Positions 6,612-7,263 of a DNA stretch of 7,263 nucleotides are shown here, piece by piece. This stretch comes from Acidobacteriota bacterium (GTDB taxonomy: Bacteria; Acidobacteriota; UBA6911; RPQK01; JADFOI01): the NCBI GenBank assembly GCA_030624355.1, contig JAUXKG010000119.1, positions 1 through 7,263 on the forward strand, read 5' to 3'. Under the pieces are notes generated by a model. That model did not search any database and was not told the origin of the DNA. It saw only the letters and a list, made by a program, of their open reading frames with translations. Position numbers and translations under genes: made by a program. Position 1 is the first letter of the stretch; each line of letters begins with the position of its first letter.

Positions 6612-6617
6612 TATAAT
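6612..6617 (+). promoter_or_regulatory. -10-like TATAAT in the gap before the last gene
   Basis: A perfect TATAAT lies between the exoribonuclease stop and the next ATG, leaving 10 bases to the start codon and so a leader of only a few bases. There is no evident -35 hexamer. The same gap holds AGGCGG (6621-6626), a weak ribosome binding site that would serve a read-through transcript instead. Confidence 0.3.
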
Positions 6618-6627
6618 TTCAGGCGGT

Positions 6628-7263
6628 ATGAACCTCAAGATTCAGAACCGTCATTTACGAGTAACGCAAGACCTGCGCCGTCTGATTGAGAGACAGTCCC
6701 GGAAGATCGGCAAACTTCTGCCTACCTTTGCTTCCCATGACCTGAACCTGCATGTAGCCCTGGAAAAGCTGCCGAGGGGAAAGCAGTTCCATGCTGCGCT
6801 GGTTTTGACCATGCCGCAGAGGGCAATTCGTGTCGAGGAGGTTGAGAACGATCCGGCGACCAGTGTGCTGCGCTCTTTTGAAGAGCTTTTGCGAAGAATC
6901 AAGAGATTCAAGAGCCAGCTGAATCGCGAAAAATTCTGGCAGAGACAGCCCGAAATCTCTACATCCGACTCCTCAGCCCAGGAGGTTCGCGAACTGGAAG
7001 GAGCAATCGAACAGAACCTGGAGAAAATAGAGAACTACATTCGCCGTGAACTGTACCACCATGCTACCGTGGAGAATCTTCCCATCAGTGCTCTGGAGCC
7101 CCAGGCAGTGCTCGATGAGGTGTTCTTGGAGGTCAGCTCGGGTGAAGTGACTCGACCGGAAGACGTTCCTCTGGAGCAGTGGATGTTTCAGGTTGCACGG
7201 ACTGCACTCCAGCAGCGAATAGAGGGGCTTCAGGCTTCTCAGGAACAGCCGCACATCGAAGAA
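6628..7263 (+). CDS. HPF/RaiA-like protein with a sigma-70 region 2-like C-terminal half (partial at the window edge)
   Basis: The frame is open from ATG 6628 to the last base (212 codons, no stop), so the C-terminus is missing. Residues 1-100 follow the beta-alpha-beta-beta-beta-alpha order of hibernation-promoting factors that bind the 30S subunit. A first strand MNLKIQNRHLRVT runs into helix QDLRRLIERQ, strands cover about 38-70, and a second helix VLRSFEELLRRIKRFKSQL spans 80-98. After a Ser/Gln-rich linker, residues about 125-197 resemble sigma-70 region 2 instead of the dimerisation tail of long HPF. VLDEVFLEV (161-169) parallels the LVQEVFL motif, and PLEQWMFQVARTALQQRI (181-198) parallels the PFRAWLFRIARN helix. 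Both assignments are by eye. It follows the exoribonuclease gene by 20 bases and could share its transcript. The coding call is firm, the HPF-like fold is likely and the sigma-like half is tentative. Confidence 0.75.
   Translation, partial: MNLKIQNRHLRVTQDLRRLIERQSRKIGKLLPTFASHDLNLHVALEKLPRGKQFHAALVLTMPQRAIRVEEVENDPATSVLRSFEELLRRIKRFKSQLNREKFWQRQPEISTSDSSAQEVRELEGAIEQNLEKIENYIRRELYHHATVENLPISALEPQAVLDEVFLEVSSGEVTRPEDVPLEQWMFQVARTALQQRIEGLQASQEQPHIEE

Overview
No unmistakably new system is visible in this window; it reads as an ordinary chromosomal region of a diderm (Gram-negative-type) bacterium. The evidence for a diderm is a periplasmic carboxyl-terminal processing protease next to a lipobox-bearing, LysM-containing lytic transglycosylase. 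Moderate GC content, this gene order and the style of the last gene suggest an Acidobacteriota-like or deltaproteobacterial-grade lineage. That placement is an impression only: there is no rRNA or marker gene. No tRNA, rRNA, CRISPR array, insertion sequence or phage gene was found.

Layout. Bases 1-96 may hold the last codons of an upstream gene. Bases 223-4537 carry three plus-strand genes: an S41 tail-specific protease (CtpA/Prc type), an MltD-like lipoprotein with an SLT domain and two LysM repeats, and a fumarylacetoacetate hydrolase-family enzyme whose start codon overlaps the mltD stop by 4 bp. A minus-strand gene for a protein with two GNAT-like halves (4506-5441) converges on that enzyme gene, and the two 3' ends overlap by 32 bp. 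A 173-bp divergent intergenic region rich in short repeats separates the GNAT gene from a plus-strand YhaM-like OB-fold/HD-domain 3'-5' exoribonuclease (5615-6607). Twenty bases later a last gene begins and runs off the window (6628-7263). Its N-terminal half looks like a ribosome hibernation factor (HPF/RaiA) and its C-terminal half resembles region 2 of a sigma-70 factor.

How the genes fit together. The first two genes are a cell-envelope pair: a periplasmic protease and a wall-cleaving enzyme that could be its substrate. The last two are an RNA-turnover nuclease and a possible ribosome or transcription regulator. The hydrolase and acetyltransferase have no evident link to either theme. Five genes have a -10-like hexamer within about 30 bases of the chosen start codon, implying short or leaderless transcripts. 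The item most worth following up is the HPF/sigma-like composite protein at the right edge.
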